A DNA stretch of 64,000 nucleotides from Holophagales bacterium (GCA_016714815.1 JADKBZ010000002.1:310001-374000), one strand, 5' to 3'. Shown: positions 54,587 through 64,000, counted from the stretch's first letter. Made by a program: numbers and translations. Notes: generated by a model from the letters alone, not told the origin.

Positions 54587-55201
54587 TCAGTACCGCCGCA
54601 TCAGGCCGACGACGATTCCCTGGACCTGCACGTCTTCCTCGCGCGCCCGGATCGGCGAGAGCCGCTCGTTCGACGGCTGGAGACGGATGTTCCCTGCCGT
54701 CTCCCGGTAGAGCCGCTTCAACGTCGCCTCCCCGTTCACGAGGGCGGCGACCATTTCGCCGTTCTCCGCACGGGTCCGGCGGTGGACGACGACCCAGTCG
54801 CCGTCCCGGATTCCCTCGTCGATCATCGAATCGCCGCTGACGAGGAGGACGTAGTTTTCCCCTTTTCGCGTGAGGGATTCGGGGACGTGGATTCGATCGT
54901 CTCCGGGCAGGACCTCGATCGGACTCCCCGCAGCGATCCGGCCCAGAAGCGGAATCTGGACGGCCGACGCCGGAACGGCTTCGTCGGCGACGTCGAGCGA
55001 CCGGCGCTGGTTCCAGTCCCGAACGAGCACTCCCTTGTCGAGGAGGAGCCGCAGATGCTTCTGGAGCGTCCCGAAGGAGGAGTAGCCAAAGTGCTGGCAG
55101 ATCTCTCGCTGAGTCGGGGCGATTCCCCTCCGCGACCGATAGTCCCGGATGAAAGTGACGATCTCCTGTTGCCTCTCGGTGAGATTCGGTCGAATCGCCA
55201 T
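54587..55201 (-). CDS. lexA: LexA repressor (SOS regulator)
   Basis: A 204-residue repressor with an N-terminal winged helix (LTERQQEIVTFIRDYRSRRG, APTQREICQHFGYSSFGTLQ) and a C-terminal S24 self-cleavage domain. The cleavage site is Ala91-Gly92 in GRIAAGSP, the nucleophile Ser125 in SGDSMIDEG and the base Lys162 in GEATLKRLY. It represses DNA-damage genes until RecA triggers autocleavage. The 280 bases upstream, shared with a divergent ECF sigma gene, hold no ORF. A direct repeat AAATTCGG about 29 bases apart (near 55204 and 55233) just before the start could be part of an autoregulatory operator, which I cannot confirm. Confidence 0.95.
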   Translation of the reverse strand: MAIRPNLTERQQEIVTFIRDYRSRRGIAPTQREICQHFGYSSFGTLQKHLRLLLDKGVLVRDWNQRRSLDVADEAVPASAVQIPLLGRIAAGSPIEVLPGDDRIHVPESLTRKGENYVLLVSGDSMIDEGIRDGDWVVVHRRTRAENGEMVAALVNGEATLKRLYRETAGNIRLQPSNERLSPIRAREEDVQVQGIVVGLMRRY

Positions 55202-55483
55202 AAAAAATTCGGCCTCTCTAGGAAATTACCTTATGAAATTCGGACGGACAAACCGACACGGTGCAGAGTATGGCGCAAATAGAACGCAAGTCAAGGCCGT
55301 GCATTCCCGGCGGCTCGCAGATCTCCCCGAGAACCGGGGAGATGCGGCTCCCCACCGGAGCCTACAGAGTTCCATTAGGCATTCCGCGTCGTTCTCCTAA
55401 TAAAATATGGCAAACCAACGACAAACAACCCCTGCGATAGGCCATGCATGCTCATCACCCGAACCAGCATAAAATCCTCCCGA

Positions 55484-56116
55484 ATGGACGATCTGGACGG
55501 CGCGGCCCTTGCGTCTAGAGTGGCGAAGACGATGTCGACACCTACCTGGACAGATCCTTTCGAAGCCGAGCTCGGTCGCCTGCCCGAGAAGCTGCGGCGT
55601 TTCTTCCTCTCGCGAGGGGTCCGGACCGAGGACGATGCCCTCGATCTCGTCCAGGAGACGCTTCTGAGGGTCCTCCAGAGGGTCAGCCAGGGGGATCCTC
55701 TCGACTCTCCCGAGGCCTTCTCCCTGGGCGTCGCCAAGAACGTTTTCCTCGAGTACTGCCGACGGGTCCAGCGGGCGAACAAGCACGAGGGCCTTTCCGG
55801 CGTCCTCGATCTCGCCGGAAACGAAGACCCCCTCTCCGACGCCCTCGCCAGCAGCCGGAAGCTGATCGTAAGGAAGGCCCTCGATCTCCTCCCCTCGCGA
55901 ATGAAGGCCCTCCTCGTCCGGCGATTCGTCGAGGAGATTCCCTCCCGGACGATCGCCCGGGAAGAAGGGATCACCACGGACGCGGTCGACATGAGGGTCT
56001 ACCGGGCCAAACGGGAGCTCCGGAAGAAAATGGACAGCACCGCAGCGCGGTCCGCAGTGCGGAAGATGAGGGAAGAATCCGCCCGGAATCCCCCCGAGAA
56101 CGGGGAGGACCAGTGA
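55484..56116 (+). CDS. ECF-type RNA polymerase sigma factor
   Basis: A sigma-70-family ECF protein. Region 2 contains DDALDLVQETLLRVLQRVSQ and the core-binding FSLGVAKNVFLEYCRR; region 4 has LLPSRMKALLVRRFVEEIPS, TIAREEGITTDAVDMRVYRA, then KRELRKK, the -35-binding helix-turn-helix. The start is uncertain: ATG at 55484 gives 210 residues, and ATG at 55448 or 55532 is possible; none has a strong ribosome-binding site. It overlaps by 4 bases the next gene, a membrane protein that is probably its regulator. It is divergent from lexA. Confidence 0.88.
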   Translation: MDDLDGAALASRVAKTMSTPTWTDPFEAELGRLPEKLRRFFLSRGVRTEDDALDLVQETLLRVLQRVSQGDPLDSPEAFSLGVAKNVFLEYCRRVQRANKHEGLSGVLDLAGNEDPLSDALASSRKLIVRKALDLLPSRMKALLVRRFVEEIPSRTIAREEGITTDAVDMRVYRAKRELRKKMDSTAARSAVRKMREESARNPPENGEDQ

Positions 56117-56952
56117 GCCGCGAGCCAGCGATCGAGAAGGGCCGAATCCGCGAGTACCTCCTCAGGAGCCTCGCCGACGCCGAGCGCGCCCGCTTCGAGG
56201 AGTCGTACTTCGCTGACGACGAGCTCCTCGACCGTGTCGAGGCCGAGGAAGACCTTCTCGTCTCCGACTACGTCCTCGGCCGCCTGTCGGACGCCGATCG
56301 CCGCCGTTTCGAAAAGGCCCTCCTCGGAACCCCGTACTACCGGGAACGCGTGGAGACCACGACCCGGCTCCGCCTGAGAATCGCGCGCGACCAGAGCGTG
56401 CAGCGGCTTGGCCGGGAGGCCGCAGCCTCTTCCGGGGGCGGCCTCTTCCCGGGCCGGACGGGCATCGTCGTCGCGTTCGCGCTGCTCGCCGTCCTTCTCC
56501 TCGCTTCGCTCGTCACGGCCCTTCGCCTCAAACAGCAGCTCTCCTCGCTCCGCGCCGAGCTGAACGCATCGGCGCGCCCGGCCGTCACGGCGGGCGCGGG
56601 CGGCGTCGTTCCCGCGACGCCCTCCATCGTGCTGCAGGCACCGGCTGGAGATGGAATCGGCGCCCGGCGCGTGGAGCGGACCGCGGGCTCGCCTCTCGTC
56701 CTGGTCTTTCCCCGGGCTCTCGCACCGGCCGGCGCGAAGAGCTGGCGGGTCGTCCTTCGCGCCAACTCCGGTTCGGTCCTGTGGGACAGCGGAGACCAGC
56801 CGGCCGCCGGGGCCTCAAACGACTTCGCGGTCCGGCTCCCCGCCGGAGTTCCGGAAGCGGGACCCGTCGGCGTCACCCTCTGGGCCGACAACGCTCCGGC
56901 CCTTTCCGCGTTCCTGGAGGTCGTCGAGCCCGCCGCGGGCCCGTCGCGTTAG
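56113..56952 (+). CDS. Putative anti-sigma-factor-like single-pass membrane protein
   Basis: A 279-residue protein from a GTG overlapping the sigma-factor stop. The cytoplasmic N-terminus is helical and acidic (IREYLLRSLADAERARFEES, then DRVEAEEDLLVSDYVLGRLS), followed by one membrane helix near residues 117-140 (IVVAFALLAVLLLASLVTAL) and a periplasmic domain that is beta-rich at the end (WRVVLRANSGSVLWDSG). No zinc-binding HxxxCxxC is present, so it is not a classical ZAS anti-sigma factor. The role is inferred from coupling to the sigma gene and topology. The 149 bases after it contain nothing I can identify. Confidence 0.65.
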   Translation: MSREPAIEKGRIREYLLRSLADAERARFEESYFADDELLDRVEAEEDLLVSDYVLGRLSDADRRRFEKALLGTPYYRERVETTTRLRLRIARDQSVQRLGREAAASSGGGLFPGRTGIVVAFALLAVLLLASLVTALRLKQQLSSLRAELNASARPAVTAGAGGVVPATPSIVLQAPAGDGIGARRVERTAGSPLVLVFPRALAPAGAKSWRVVLRANSGSVLWDSGDQPAAGASNDFAVRLPAGVPEAGPVGVTLWADNAPALSAFLEVVEPAAGPSR

Positions 56953-57101
56953 GTCACGCTGCCGACGTACACTTCCACCCGAAGGGTGAGTCCGATACTT
57001 TCCTCTCCTCCAAGACCCCGGTCGGCGCCACCATCCCTCCGTGGAGCCGGTCCCCTTCTCCCCCGCTCCGGGTCTCCTCCCCGGGGCGGGGATTCCTTCT
57101 T

Positions 57102-57869
57102 TTAGCGGTCCGTCCAGACGGGAGGACGCCCCTCGAGAGCGGCGCGAATCCCCTCGATCGCGTCGTCCGTCCGGAGCAGCTCTCGCGTCCAGGTTCGCTC
57201 GACGGCGGAAAGGGCCGACAGGGGATCTCCGCACGAGCCCTGGTTCAGGGCGCGCTTGGCGAGGCGGAGGGAAGAAGCCGAAAGGGTCTCGAGCCGGGAA
57301 CGCATCGTGTCGAGCGCCTCGACCAGATCCCCGGGGTTCACGAGGGCGTTGACGAGACCGCGACGCTCGGCCGCTTCCGCCGTCATGGCGGCGCCACAGA
57401 GGATCAGGTCGGCCGCCTTCGTCCGTCCCGTCCGCCTCTCGAGAAGGACCGCGGCCACGGGCGGGAACGATCCACGGTGGATCTCGGGAAAGCCGAAGTT
57501 CGCCGTCGTCTCGGCGAAAACGAAGTCGCAGGCGAGCGCGAGTTCGGCCCCGGCGCCGAGGGCACGCCCCTGGACGAGGGCGCAGGTCGGGACCTCGCAG
57601 GTGAGGAGAAACCGGACGAGGGAATGCCAGGCGGACGAGAGAGCCTCGGCCTGCCCCCCTTCGACCAGCAGAATCTCGGTCCCGTTGCAGAAGTCCTCGC
57701 CCCGCGCCGCGAGAGCGACGAGACGGATGTCCCGGCGGCGCGCGACCTCCCGCAGCCGCGCCTCGAGCGTCGCCACCGTCTCGCGGTCCAGGACGTTGTC
57801 GGGAGGCCTCCAGAACGTGACCGTCGCGGCCGCACCGTCGACCGTCACCGAGACGCCGCCACTGCCCAT
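57102..57869 (-). CDS. Enoyl-CoA hydratase/isomerase family protein
   Basis: A 255-residue crotonase-fold protein. Oxyanion-hole segments are visible as GEDFCNGTEILLVEGG and QGRALGAGAELALACDFVF, the latter ending in the usual ALACD. A Glu is present in FGFPEIHRGSFPP, the position of one catalytic acid in hydratases; the other acid is less clear. The unusual CNGTEI loop resembles crotonases of aromatic ring-degradation pathways (dienoyl-CoA hydratases), but the substrate cannot be assigned. The ATG at 57869 is preferred. It stands alone between convergent genes and the tRNA. Confidence 0.85.
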   Translation of the reverse strand: MGSGGVSVTVDGAAATVTFWRPPDNVLDRETVATLEARLREVARRRDIRLVALAARGEDFCNGTEILLVEGGQAEALSSAWHSLVRFLLTCEVPTCALVQGRALGAGAELALACDFVFAETTANFGFPEIHRGSFPPVAAVLLERRTGRTKAADLILCGAAMTAEAAERRGLVNALVNPGDLVEALDTMRSRLETLSASSLRLAKRALNQGSCGDPLSALSAVERTWTRELLRTDDAIEGIRAALEGRPPVWTDR

Positions 57870-57931
57870 CGCGCCTTCCTTCCTGCCGCGGTGCCGGAAC
57901 CGCGGTGCCGCGTGCCGAAAGAGCCTAACGG

Positions 57932-57959
57932 AAAAAGACCCCGCTCGGGAGGCGGGGTC
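57932..57959 (-). terminator. Intrinsic terminator of tRNA-Pro
   Basis: On the minus strand GACCCCGC-CTCCCGA-GCGGGGTC is followed by TTTTT, 12 bases after the CCA end of the tRNA gene. Confidence 0.9.
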
Positions 57960-57970
57960 GTTGGATTCGA

Positions 57971-58047
<77 letters not shown>

Positions 58048-58106
58048 AGGAAAGCGCGGACGCGGAAGATAGCACGAGCATCCGCGGAAGGGAAGCCTCC
58101 GGATGC

Positions 58107-59849
58107 TCAGGGCGCTGCGGGAGCGCCCTGTCCGCGCGGGTCGCCGGCCCCGGTGAGACGGCCGTCCCGCTCGAAGGCGATCGCGTGGACCTGACCGATG
58201 GGCACCCGCTCCTCGAGGACGTGCCCCCGGGCACGGAGGAAACCCCGGAGGGCCTCCGGCGCCCCCCCCTTTTCCACGAACACCACGTCGGGCCGGTGCT
58301 GGTGGTGAAGACGTAGCGCCGCCACGGCGGAACCGAGGCTCTCTCCTTCGGTGGCTCGAAGGAGGACCTGGAGGACCGTGGTGGGAATCGTCGACCCGCC
58401 CGGCGAGCCGACGACGAGAAGCGGCTTTCCGTCTTCCTCCACGATCACGGGTGCGATCGAAGAGAGGGGCCTCGCCCCTGGCCGCACCTCGTTCACGCTC
58501 CCCTGCACGAGACCGTAGAGGTTCGGGACGCCGGCAGCAGCGGTGAAATCGTCCATCTCGTTGTTGAGAAACACGCCGAGGCCAGGGACGATCGCACCGT
58601 TCCCGAAGGAGCCGTTCAGCGTCGTCGTCAGGGAGACGGCGAATCCGTCCGGGGTCGCGACCGAGAGGTGCGTCGTCTCTTCCTTCTCCGCCGCCGGGCT
58701 CGAAAGAGAGCTCTCCACGGACGCGGAGGGAGTCGCCCGCGCCGCGTCGATCGATGCCCCGAGAGCGGCGAGACGAGCCGGCGCGAGGAGCTCGCCGAGC
58801 GGGACGACGGAGCAGTCGCCGTCCCCGAGCCAGCGATTGCGGTCTCCGAAGGCTCGCCGCTCTGCCTCGAGGAGAAGGTGGGTGGAGCTCGCGTCGAGGC
58901 CCCGCGCGGCCCCCCTGGCGACCTCGAGCTGCCCGAGAACGGACCGGAGGACCAGTCCCGCGGACGACGGCAGCGGCATCGTGTGGACGACGAGAGGGCC
59001 GAACCGGATCGTGTCCGGGGCCCTCCAGAGCGGCGCGTATCCCGCGAGATCCTCCTCCGAGAGGACGCCGCCGTGAGCCCTCACGAACGTGACGATGCGC
59101 GCGGCCATGTCTCCCCGGTGAAACGCCTCCGGGCCTTCCTTCGCGATCCGCGCGAGCGTCTCGGCGAGGACGGGCTGCCTGAAGAGAACACCTGCCGCCA
59201 GGGGGAGGCCGCCTGGGAAGAAGGTCCGGCGCGTTTCCTCCCACCGGGTCAGGAGCTCGCGCTCCTCGGCGAGGTCTTCCGAGAGTCCGGCCGGAACGAC
59301 GAACCCCTCGCGGGCGAGGCGTTCCGCCGGGGCCACGACCTTTGCCCAGGGGAGGCGGCCGAGCCGGCGGTGCGCCTCGGCGTACCCGCGAACGGAGCCC
59401 GGGGTGGCGACGGCGAGGGCCGTGGCGGTGGAAGCCTCCGGCAGGGGCCTCCCGCCGGGTCCGAGGAACATGTCGCGGCTCGCGCGGGCCGGCGCCGTCT
59501 CGCGAAAGTCGAGCGCCTGGACGGTTCCGTCCGGGGTTCTGACGACGAGGAATCCGCCCCCGGCGAGGTTTCCCGCCTGCGGGTAGACGACGGCGAGGGC
59601 GAGCGCCGTCGCGATCGCGGCGTCCATCGCGTTTCCTCCGGCGGCGAGAATCCCGGCGCCGGCTCTCGACGCCTCGGGCGCGGCCGAAACGACCATCCCC
59701 TTCGTCGACGAGAGGACGCGAGCCGGCCCGAAGGGGGCGGCACCGTCCTGAGCGGCGAACCCGGCCCCGCCGCCCAGGACGGCGGCGAGGACGGGTGCCA
59801 GGATCAGGGGCGGGCTAGCGGAGCGTGACGACGAGCTTCTTGGCCGCAT
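58107..59849 (-). CDS. ggt: Gamma-glutamyltransferase
   Basis: A 580-residue N-terminal-nucleophile hydrolase. A signal peptide covers the first ~32 residues. MVVSAAPEASRAGAGILAAG, GGNAMDAAIATALALAVVYP and GNLAGGGFLVVR are typical of the large subunit. Autocleavage and catalysis occur at Thr392 in EETTHLSVAT, with LNNEMDDF and PLSSIAPVIV following in the small subunit; the downstream GSPGGSTIPTT matches the oxyanion region. It transfers or hydrolyses gamma-glutamyl groups of glutathione in the periplasm. The start overlaps the end of the kinase gene by 35 bases, so a slightly later start is possible. Confidence 0.93.
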   Translation of the reverse strand: MRPRSSSSRSASPPLILAPVLAAVLGGGAGFAAQDGAAPFGPARVLSSTKGMVVSAAPEASRAGAGILAAGGNAMDAAIATALALAVVYPQAGNLAGGGFLVVRTPDGTVQALDFRETAPARASRDMFLGPGGRPLPEASTATALAVATPGSVRGYAEAHRRLGRLPWAKVVAPAERLAREGFVVPAGLSEDLAEERELLTRWEETRRTFFPGGLPLAAGVLFRQPVLAETLARIAKEGPEAFHRGDMAARIVTFVRAHGGVLSEEDLAGYAPLWRAPDTIRFGPLVVHTMPLPSSAGLVLRSVLGQLEVARGAARGLDASSTHLLLEAERRAFGDRNRWLGDGDCSVVPLGELLAPARLAALGASIDAARATPSASVESSLSSPAAEKEETTHLSVATPDGFAVSLTTTLNGSFGNGAIVPGLGVFLNNEMDDFTAAAGVPNLYGLVQGSVNEVRPGARPLSSIAPVIVEEDGKPLLVVGSPGGSTIPTTVLQVLLRATEGESLGSAVAALRLHHQHRPDVVFVEKGGAPEALRGFLRARGHVLEERVPIGQVHAIAFERDGRLTGAGDPRGQGAPAAP

Positions 59850-62800
59850 TCAGCTCGAGCACGAGCGTGCGGGTCTCTCCGCCGGGTACGACGAGGTCGA
59901 CCGGCTCGTATCCGTTGAACGACCTGTCCGTCGGGATCGCCCACGCCTTGAAGTTCGCGGGCCCCGAGGGCACCTCGATGGTCCCCTCGACGAGGCCGCC
60001 CGAGCTCTTCCGGCCGAAATCGAACTGGCGACGGAAGACTTCCTTGTCGTCGCGACGGATCATCACGTACCCCTCGGGCGCGGGGCTCTGGAAGACGATC
60101 CGGATCCGCGCGGTCGCTGGCGTCGGCGTGGGCGGCTTCGGCTGCTCGACCGGCACGACGGGCTTGACGACGCGGACGGGGGTCGGAACCGGTGTGGGCC
60201 TCTTCTTCTTCTCGAGGTCCGACGCCGCCTTCTTGTCCGCGGCGGCCTTCTCGGCTTTCGCGGCCTTCACGGAGTCACGGATCGAGAGCGCGTCGGCGTT
60301 GTCGGGCTGGAGCAGAAGGGCTGCGGAAAGCTCGTCGAGCGCCCGGTCGAACTGTCCGTTCTCGGCGGCCTCGCGGGCCGCGCCGAGCCGCGTCTCGACC
60401 TCCCTGGAACGCTCTTCGCCCGCCTGGGTCATCCGCGCCTGCTCTTCGGCGCGCTCCAGCCCTTCGCGAGCGGCGGCCGAGTCGGGCTTGCGGCGGATGA
60501 CCTCCCGGAACTTCTCCACGGCCTGGGTGGCGCTTCCCCCGGCGAGAAGGCGGCTCCCGTCTTCCATGAGGGCCTTGAGCTCCTTCACCTCTCGCTCCCG
60601 GTCCTCGTCGACGGCCGCCTGCGCCTCGATCTTCGCCTTCTTCGACAACAGGAGCCCGGCGGTGACGCCAGCGGCCACCAGAACGAGGCCGAGGATCAGC
60701 GCGACGAACAATCCGTTGACCGACCGCTTCATGAGTGCCGGCGGCGGGGCCTCAGGCTTCTGCGGTGCTTCCGGTATCGGGGCGAGCTCGACGGTCGGGA
60801 TCGGCGTCGGAGCGGAGGGCTTCGCGGGAGCCGGGGCGCGATGCGTCGCGGAGGAGGCCGGTTTCCTCGGGGGCTCCGGGGAAGCCTGAGGCCTGGGTTG
60901 CGGAGCGACGGGCGGCGGGGCTGGCCGCGAGACAGGCTTCTGGGCCGGCGCGCCGGCGGCCACGAGCTTCATCGCATCCACGATTCGCTCGGTCGCACGA
61001 TCCTCGTCGACATAGCCGGACTGCGGCTCCTGGGAGACGGAGACGGGCGGCGGAAACGGGCTCCTCAGGATCTCGGTCGGCCGGTCGGACGGGGTCGCGG
61101 GAGGGACCGGGGGCACGGCGGGCACCGGTCGGGGAGCGGGAATCCGCTCCGGAGACGGCGCCTGCTCGTCCTTCTTCTCGGCCTTGTCCGTCGGCGGGGG
61201 AATCGCCTGGAGGATCTCCGTCGGCCGGTCGACGAACGCCGGCGGAGCGGGAGCGGCGACCGGGACCGGGACGACCGGCACGGGAGCGGGCGGTGGAATG
61301 GCCGCGAGGATCTCGGTCGGCCGATCCCCTGCCTGCGGCATCTGGACGGGTGAAGGGACGACGGGTACGGGGACAGGGGGGACGTGAGAGTAGGAGGCGG
61401 GCGGCGGAATCGCCGTCAGGATCTCCGTCGGCCGATCGCCGCCGCTCGCGGCGGGCGCAAACCCGGCCAGTCCCCCCAGCTGGATGATCTCGGTGGCACC
61501 GTCCGGGCGGTCCGCGGAGAGCCCGGGCGCGGACGGGACGGCGTCGAGCGGGGAGACCGCGAGGCCGCGGGAACGCACGGCGGTGGGCTCGACCACCTCG
61601 GGGCCGGGCATCGAGGCATCGACGTCGGCCAGGTCGTCCTGGGGAAGCGGGACGGGAGGCGGCACGGGCGCGGCCTTCTTCGAGCGGGTCGGTTCGTCGA
61701 GCTGCCAGCTCTCCGAGGCCCCGCTGAAAGGCGACTCCGTCCTCGCCGCCGTCCCCGCGTCACGCGGGGCCACGTAGGCCGTGGCGGGGAGGGGCCGGGC
61801 GACCTCGCGTGTCGCGAGCTCGTCCTCGACGGCGCGCCCGGAGCGGACGGCGCCGGTGCGGATCCGAGAATGTCGAAGGGGGAGCGCCCGACGACCGGCG
61901 AGGGCGCGGGCGGAGCCGGCGCCGCGGGCTGGGGAAGCGGGGACGGGGGCGCGGTGACCGCGGCCACCGAGCCGAGCTTCTCGGCCTCGGCCACCATCTG
62001 TCCGAGGTCGCGGAGCATCTGCCGCTCTTCCTCGCGCGCCTTGAACTCGTAAAGGGCGAGAGCGAAGTCGTTCCCGCGCTGGAACCTCTCGGCCGGGTCC
62101 TTCGAAAGGGCCTTGCCGAGGATCGCCGTGAACTCCGGGGGAATTCCGGCGTCGTACGTCTCGGGCGGAACGAACTGCTCGTGGACGATCTTGTAGGAGA
62201 TCGACGTGAGGTTGTCGGCCGTGAAGGGCTTCTTCCGCGTCAGGAGCTCGTAGAGGACCACGCCGAGGGAGAAGAGGTCGCTCCGGCCGTCGACGGCGTC
62301 GCCCGTCACCTGCTCGGGCGACATGTAGTTCGGCGTCCCGAGGAACTGACCGGTGGTGGTGAGGTTCGACTTCTCGGTCTTGGCGATCCCGAAGTCGGTG
62401 ATCTTCACCTGGCCCTCGGGCGTGATGATGATGTTTGCCGGCTTGACGTCCCGGTGGACGATGCCGCGGCGGTGGGCGTAGTCGAGGGCCTCGCCGACCT
62501 GGCCGACGATCTCGGCCGTGCGCTCTGCCGAGTACGGCGTCTTCTCGGAGAGGAGCTGCTTGAGGTTCTTGCCCTCGACGTACTCCATCGCGATGAACGA
62601 CGTCTCGGTCGAGGAGTCTTCCCCGACGTCGTGCACCGTGACGATGTTCGGGTGGGAGAGGATGCCCGCCGCCTGGGCCTCGCGCAGGAAACGCTCCTGG
62701 AACTCGCGCTGCTCGACGTCGTCCTCGCTGACGGCGCGGATCGTCTTCAACGCGACGAGCCGGCCGATGACGGGGTCGCGACCGAGGTAGACGACGCCCA

Positions 62801-62915
62801 TCGCGCCTTTTCCAAGCTCTCGGTTCACCTCGTAGCGACCGAACCTCTTCGGAATGCCCGAGGGGGACGCACCGGATACGCTCGGCAGAGGTCCTCCCGT
62901 TCGCGACTGCGGCAA
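59815..62915 (-). CDS. Transmembrane Ser/Thr protein kinase with repeated RPTEIL motifs, one frameshift
   Basis: The N-terminal Hanks-type kinase has the glycine loop GKGAMGVVYLG, Lys57 in VALKTIR, HRDVKPANI (154-161), DFG (174-176) and APE-like SPEQ. A Pro-rich region follows with repeats DRPTEIL (about residues 495, 532, 563, 612), plus ATEII and RATERI. A single membrane helix lies near 733-755 (GLFVALILGLVLVAAGVTAG), then a TPR-like helical segment (AVEKFREVIRRKPDSAAARE) and a C-terminal beta domain. The frame breaks once near 61829-61842; one missing C or G explains it and gives 1033 residues. The start is TTG at 62915, with no better option. It probably signals from the envelope to FHA-domain proteins. 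Confidence 0.85.
60985..61500 (-). repeat. Array of T-E-I-(L) motifs in the kinase juxtamembrane region
   Basis: The coding sequence for DRPTEIL-A-IPPP occurs at least three times, with related DRPTEILRSPFPPP, GATEIIQL and DRATERIV forms, spaced 30-50 residues apart in a Pro-rich linker. The repeated Thr is a plausible autophosphorylation and FHA-binding site. Confidence 0.75.
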
Positions 62916-63060
62916 TGAGATGCCGGGCTGAACCCGGTGGAGTGCAGTTTAGGGCTCTGTGAAACAGGGTGTCAACGCACCCTCTCCGAGTCTCGAGGCT
63001 CCCTCCGGCAACCCGGCTCCCGGAATGGAGACATTGCTTCGAGGAAGCGCCATAGATCCC

Positions 63061-63066
63061 TATAAT
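63061..63066 (+). promoter_or_regulatory. -10 box (TATAAT) upstream of the EF-G-like gene
   Basis: A perfect TATAAT in otherwise GC-rich DNA, 38 bases before the ATG. The -35 element is unclear: TTGCTT at 63034 is 21 bases away, too far for a standard promoter; a weak TTCGAG at 63038 has 17-base spacing. Confidence 0.6.
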
Positions 63067-63104
63067 GCAGGCCTTTTGAGAGACCCGGCCAAGGGGGAAA
63101 CAGC

Positions 63105-64000
63105 ATGAAACAGTATCCCGCAACCGCCATTCGTAACGTGGCCATAGCCGGCCACAACGGCGTCGGGAAGACGACCCTCGTCTCGGCGCTTCTTCACGAG
63201 GCGGGCGCGGTCAACCGCTTCGGTCGCGTCGACGACGGCTCGGCGCCGACCGATTTCGATCCCGAAGAGATCGAACGGAAGATCTCGATCGGCCTCGCGG
63301 TGGCGGCGCTCGAGTGGAAGAAGCACAAGATCAACCTGCTCGACACGCCGGGCTACGGCATCTTCACGGCGGAGATGATCTGCGCGATGCGCGCCGCGGA
63401 CGCGGCCATCATCGTCGTCGACGCCGTCGCCGGCGTCGAGGTCCAGACCGAGAAGGCGTGGCAGGTGGCCGAGGAGTTCGGTCTGCCGAAGATGATCGTC
63501 GTCAACCGGATGGACCGCGAGAACGCCGACGGCGGCCGCGTGATGGACCAGCTCCAGACGAAGTTCGGCCGCTCCTGCGTCTGCGTCGAGGCGCCCATCG
63601 GCAAGGAGAAGGGCTTCCGCGGGGCGATCGACCTCATCGGGATGAAAGCGTTCCTCACGGACGACTCCGGCAAGACCGTCGAAGGGCCGACCCCCGACGA
63701 GTTCGCCGGCGACGCGGCGACGCTGCACGAGGCTCTCGTCGAGATGGTCGCCGAGGGGGACGACACCCTCATGGAGACCTTCTTCAGCCAGGGCAACCTG
63801 ACCGAAGAGCAGATGCTCCCGGCCCTGCGCAAGGCGATCCGGGACCGGAAGATCGTTCCGGTCCTCTTCGCGGCGGCCGGCGACCACGAGCGGGGCGTGG
63901 AGAAGATCCTCGACGAGATCGTCGACCTGCTCCCCGGCGCCGACTCCTTCCCTGCTGCGGCCACCGGCAAGGACGGCAAGACCGACGTCCTCGGCTGCGA
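63105..64000 (+). CDS. Elongation factor G-like translational GTPase, 3' partial
   Basis: The gene starts at ATG 63105 with AAGGGGGA upstream and runs off the right edge (at least 298 residues). GTPase motifs are clear: G1 AGHNGVGKTTL, G3 DTPGYG, G4 NRMD. The switch I region reads GSAPTDFDPEEIERKISIGL instead of the TDWMEQEQERGITI type of canonical EF-G, which points to an EF-G paralogue (FusA2/EF-G-like). Canonical EF-G usually lies in the str operon with rpsL, rpsG and tuf, none of which is visible here. The fusA-like paralogues' role is not settled; translocation or recycling is inferred. Confidence 0.85.
   Translation, partial: MKQYPATAIRNVAIAGHNGVGKTTLVSALLHEAGAVNRFGRVDDGSAPTDFDPEEIERKISIGLAVAALEWKKHKINLLDTPGYGIFTAEMICAMRAADAAIIVVDAVAGVEVQTEKAWQVAEEFGLPKMIVVNRMDRENADGGRVMDQLQTKFGRSCVCVEAPIGKEKGFRGAIDLIGMKAFLTDDSGKTVEGPTPDEFAGDAATLHEALVEMVAEGDDTLMETFFSQGNLTEEQMLPALRKAIRDRKIVPVLFAAAGDHERGVEKILDEIVDLLPGADSFPAAATGKDGKTDVLGC

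Overview
The window is very GC-rich (third codon positions almost all G/C) and densely coding, with many ATGA, GTGA or TGATG start/stop overlaps and frequent GTG or TTG starts. An Oar-like TonB-dependent receptor with an N-terminal carboxypeptidase-regulatory domain, a large Ser/Thr kinase, several large secreted peptidases, GatCA, PilT, LexA, an ECF sigma factor and an EF-G paralogue together suggest an Acidobacteriota-type bacterium (Thermoanaerobaculia/Holophagae-like). This placement is inferred from gene content; Myxococcota is the main alternative.

Layout. 1-5010: partial Rrf2 regulator, cardiolipin-synthase-like phospholipase D lipoprotein, alpha/beta hydrolase, serine beta-lactamase-like hydrolase. 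5054-8767 (minus): a tight four-gene corrinoid methyl-transfer operon (MttB-family methyltransferase, reductive-activation protein, corrinoid protein, homocysteine methyltransferase). 8897-15276: two secreted proteins sharing a formylglycine-generating-enzyme-fold module. 15319-18975 (minus): gatC-gatA-LysM/amidase. 19039-21768: CCA/poly(A) nucleotidyltransferase and a PilT with a coiled-coil tail. 21831-36836: an overlapping five-gene envelope operon (propeller protein, VIT/vWA protein, 2539-residue repeat protein, unknown secreted protein, penicillin-binding/SpoIID fusion). 37394-42358: a mobile island of two tandem class C group II intron copies, the downstream one interrupted by an IS21-family element with a target duplication, all inserted directly behind the terminator of a TonB-dependent receptor gene (42416-45153, broken). 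45699-53674: small basic protein, ChaN-PDZ protein, M1-M28-PDZ peptidase, MscS channel, acyl carrier protein, and a KAS III homologue with Ser in place of the catalytic Cys. 53714-57869: lytic transglycosylase, LexA, ECF sigma factor with membrane partner, enoyl-CoA hydratase. 57932-64000: tRNA-Pro(CGG) with terminator, gamma-glutamyltransferase, Ser/Thr kinase, start of an EF-G-like gene.

Several otherwise normal chromosomal genes (gatC, the propeller gene, the receptor, the kinase, and by inference the nucleotidyltransferase) are broken by exactly one missing base per lesion. Where the site can be pinned down it lies in a short G/C run, and restoring the base gives family-typical lengths and ends. 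This looks like homopolymer under-calling in a long-read assembly rather than biology and should be kept in mind when judging broken genes here.
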